A program made the position numbers and the translations under genes. Below, piece after piece: positions 62,075-64,000 of a stretch of DNA of 64,000 nucleotides (positions within the stretch are counted from its first letter, which is position 1; every line of letters starts with the position of its first letter). The stretch is from Prunus persica (lineage: Eukaryota; Streptophyta; Magnoliopsida; Rosales; Rosaceae): assembly GCF_000346465.2 (NCBI RefSeq), contig NC_034009.1, positions 23,614,225 through 23,678,224 of the forward strand, in the 5' to 3' direction. The notes beneath the pieces were generated by a model that saw only the letters and a program-made list of their open reading frames with translations, ran no database searches and was not told where the DNA came from.

Positions 62075-62166
62075 TTAAAATTAGTTTTAATAATTAGAAT
62101 ATTTAATTATATTCTTATCGTTAAAATTAGTTTTAATAATTAGAATATTTAATTATATTCTTATCG
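62075..62166. repeat. 46-bp tandem duplication
   Basis: Two exact adjacent copies (62075-62120, 62121-62166) of an AT-rich unit starting TTAAAATTAGTTTTAATAAT and ending CTTATCG. Confidence 0.93.
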
Positions 62167-62461
62167 ACGTGGATGTGGGCTCTACTTGCCACGTCACCTC
62201 CTCAATTGGTGGATAATGATCCATGTGATTGAGATTACAAAAATACTCCTGCCACGTCATCATAGTTAATAGACTTTTGAACAGAGTTGACGGCATGTGG
62301 TAAAGTGGGTTACCAAACCATAGTCAAGCAAGATAAGTGGGCGACTTTAACTTTGGGGCAATGTGAGATTTGACTGTAGTTTCCAGAGAATTAATGTAGA
62401 TAAGCCTTTAATGTATCGTTAATCTGATCCATTAGAGGCCCAAATTTATGTTAAAGAGTTC

Positions 62462-62541
62462 AAAAATGTAGTGTGGAGGATCAATTAGAAAGAAACAAAC
62501 GAAAAATGTAGTGTGGAGGATCAATTAGAAAGAAACAAACG
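62462..62541. repeat. 40-bp tandem duplication
   Basis: Two exact adjacent copies (62462-62501, 62502-62541) of a unit starting AAAAATGTAGTGTGGAGGAT and ending GAAACAAACG. Confidence 0.93.
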
Positions 62542-62773
62542 AATACCAAATAAACAATGTTGTTCTTGAATTGGTAAACAAATCTACCACCAAATGCACA
62601 ATCCTTTGTTATTATAGGCCCACTATTATTAAATAATGCTAAACTCTAGATGACATATTTTCAATAAAGTTTTTCTAGTGCTTGTAGATGTTGGCTTTGT
62701 TGAAGAATGATGCACAGGTCACTGAATTTAGGTGGTAAGATTACAAATGGTCTCGTTAAACTAAAATACTTTT

Positions 62774-64000
62774 GTTGAGACCCAAAAAATTCATGATTGG
62801 GCCCAAATAAATTACCAGCCCGAAACGCCATTTTATTAAGAAAAGGCATAAAAAGGAGGTACTCGAAAACTTGCCACATGCGAATTGAAATTCATGCGCC
62901 ATGCTAATTCACCATGCTAGCTCTACGAGCCCATGCCAAAATTAAACGTCAAGGATAATAAAAAATTAAAGCACGCCAAGCGACATGCCATGCCAAGCAT
63001 GAAATCGTTGTTTCACACCCAAACACACTACAAGCCTAAGTGGGCCCAAGCCACTCAAAATGCCCGGGGCTTGCTTGAGTGGGTTGTGGTATGGATGGTA
63101 ATAGGTCGTCATGAGGCCCATTGATGGGACGAGAAATGGAGGTTCCGGGTTGCTTGGGAGCCTCGGGACCCAAGCCCATTTCTTAGGCCCAAATATATGG
63201 GTGAGCAAAGAGGGGAAAATAACTCAATCAAAATAACCCAACCAAAATTAGCCCAGTCAAAGGATAGCCCAACCAAAAGCCCAATGTTTAAATAGCCCAC
63301 TTATTTAATGAAGTACCTTAGCCCATACAAAATTCCACAACAAGCCACAAAAGCCTCAGCCCTTTAGAAAAGTAGAAGCCACGTAGAGGAGGTCTGCAGG
63401 TTCACTGAACAGAGCTGGTGGAAAGTGCCAGCACATGGGAATGGATCAAGTCCCAAAACAAAACACTAGAGAGACCAAGGGATATTAGCATGTAAGTTGT
63501 CAGGAAGAGGAGTACCCTTTCAAACCAGCATATACACCTAGTTGTTTTCCCTTATCTGTGCTGGCCCAGGAAGGAGAAGGGAAAGAAGAAGAAAAGTAGC
63601 CAAGAGTGGAGCTTCCTACTGAAGCAGCCGCGGGAAAAGGGGTCTTGAGCTCCAAAACTCCTGATTTTGTGCAAATAGATAAGGGGAAATCTCACCCAGA
63701 TAGGAAAGTCAAGAGAAGAGAAGGAAAAAGGATGGAAAGACTTGCCAAGATTGGGAAGAAACCATTAGGGTTTCTTGGGAAAGGATAGTTTCCCGCAGCT
63801 ATAAAAGGAGGTCCCCTCCACCCAGCAAAAACCAACCCAGGCTGAGAGAGCAAGCTTCCTCTCTTACTAGCAAAATCCAGTAACCTTGTTCACCTCTTCT
63901 TCTTCATTCTGCTCTGCTTGATAGATTATTTTCAGAATCTGTCAAGCTGCCGGAAGAAGCGATGTTCATCTTTTACCTCCTTCCAGCCAAGATCACCATG
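62774..64000 (+). mobile_element. Probable LTR running off the right edge
   Basis: Starts TGTTGAGACCCAAAAAATTC, a plausible LTR start. It continues about 1 kb without coding sequence to TATAAAAGG at 63800-63808, followed by a CT-rich R/U5-like stretch. No end, primer site or gag is visible before the window stops, so a gene promoter with leader is an alternative. Confidence 0.4.
63800..63808 (+). promoter_or_regulatory. TATA box, TATAAAAGG
   Basis: Canonical plant TATA sequence within the putative right-edge LTR, with a pyrimidine-rich stretch 30 to 100 bases downstream. Confidence 0.5.

Larger units (their letters stand above)
60794..62406. mobile_element. Harbinger derivative carrying ORF1 only
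   Basis: Inverted ends of about 60 bases: 60794 onward GGCTTATTTACACTAATGTC with CAAATCTCACATTGCC further in, mirrored at 62406 inward. The element is 1613 bp. Inside, on the minus strand, are remnants of a SANT/Myb-like ORF1, but I see no transposase. The flanks are TTA on the left and TTT on the right, so the target duplication is unclear. Includes a 46-bp tandem duplication at 62075-62166. Confidence 0.75.

Noticed and set aside
1..64000. CRISPR arrays, tRNA or rRNA genes
   Set aside because: No regularly spaced repeats and no tRNA or rRNA pattern that I could recognise; a tRNA scan was not possible.

Overview
The window is nuclear DNA of a flowering plant, almost certainly a eudicot. Its genes have many short GT-AG introns, its protein families are plant-specific (ACR ACT-repeat, TCP, plastidic G6PDH, HIPP, DUF4408/DUF761), and the AT-rich intergenic DNA is full of plant transposons. 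The style resembles woody rosids such as Rosaceae, but nothing here fixes the species. No rRNA, tRNA or CRISPR array was seen.

There are eight genes I consider intact. In order: an ACR-type four-ACT-domain protein (minus, 3583-6001, 7 exons, 450 aa); a class I TCP transcription factor of the TCP20 type (minus, 14404-15207, 267 aa); a redox-regulated plastidic glucose-6-phosphate dehydrogenase of P2 type (minus, 19249-22341, 10 exons, 611 aa); a DUF4408/DUF761 membrane protein (minus, 39879-40574); an OTU deubiquitinase (minus, 45129-47068, 4 exons, 357 aa); a two-HMA isoprenylated metal-binding HIPP (minus, 48566-49664, 5 exons, 239 aa) with a decayed HIPP copy beside it; a multi-pass membrane protein of DUF7733 type (plus, 53281-54184, 2 exons); and an uncharacterised plant protein with a CFDCYxSYW motif (plus, 58935-59756). 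The exon models of the ACR, G6PDH, OTU and HIPP genes were assembled by hand; each gives a total divisible by three and a protein of about the expected family length. The genes are independent single-copy loci rather than an operon or pathway cluster.

Mobile DNA dominates the rest. 9514-12792 is a young, internally gutted Ty1/copia element with 260-bp LTRs differing at two positions and a perfect ATTCT target duplication. 16568-18190 is a hAT (ZMYM-like) remnant. 23478-28929 is a PIF/Harbinger element with both of its genes, whose SANT/Myb-like ORF1 was split by a 1.78-kb gypsy-derived element that itself carries a piece of a host RNA-dependent RNA polymerase gene of the RDR3/4/5 class. 29651-35860 holds a decayed minus-strand Ty3/gypsy element mixed with another LTR. 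36047-36600 is a LINE 3' end. Several MITEs follow, including a 553-bp hAT MITE with an 8-bp duplication nested inside a Tourist-like MITE, and an ORF1-only Harbinger derivative at 60794-62406. A probable LTR runs off the right edge.

The most unusual object is the RDR-fragment-bearing retroelement at 26425-28206: a piece of an RNA-silencing gene, with its catalytic motif altered, carried without visible introns inside a nonautonomous retroelement. It is old (LTRs differ at roughly 15 of 134 positions) and not an intact gene, so any present function would have to be at the RNA level.
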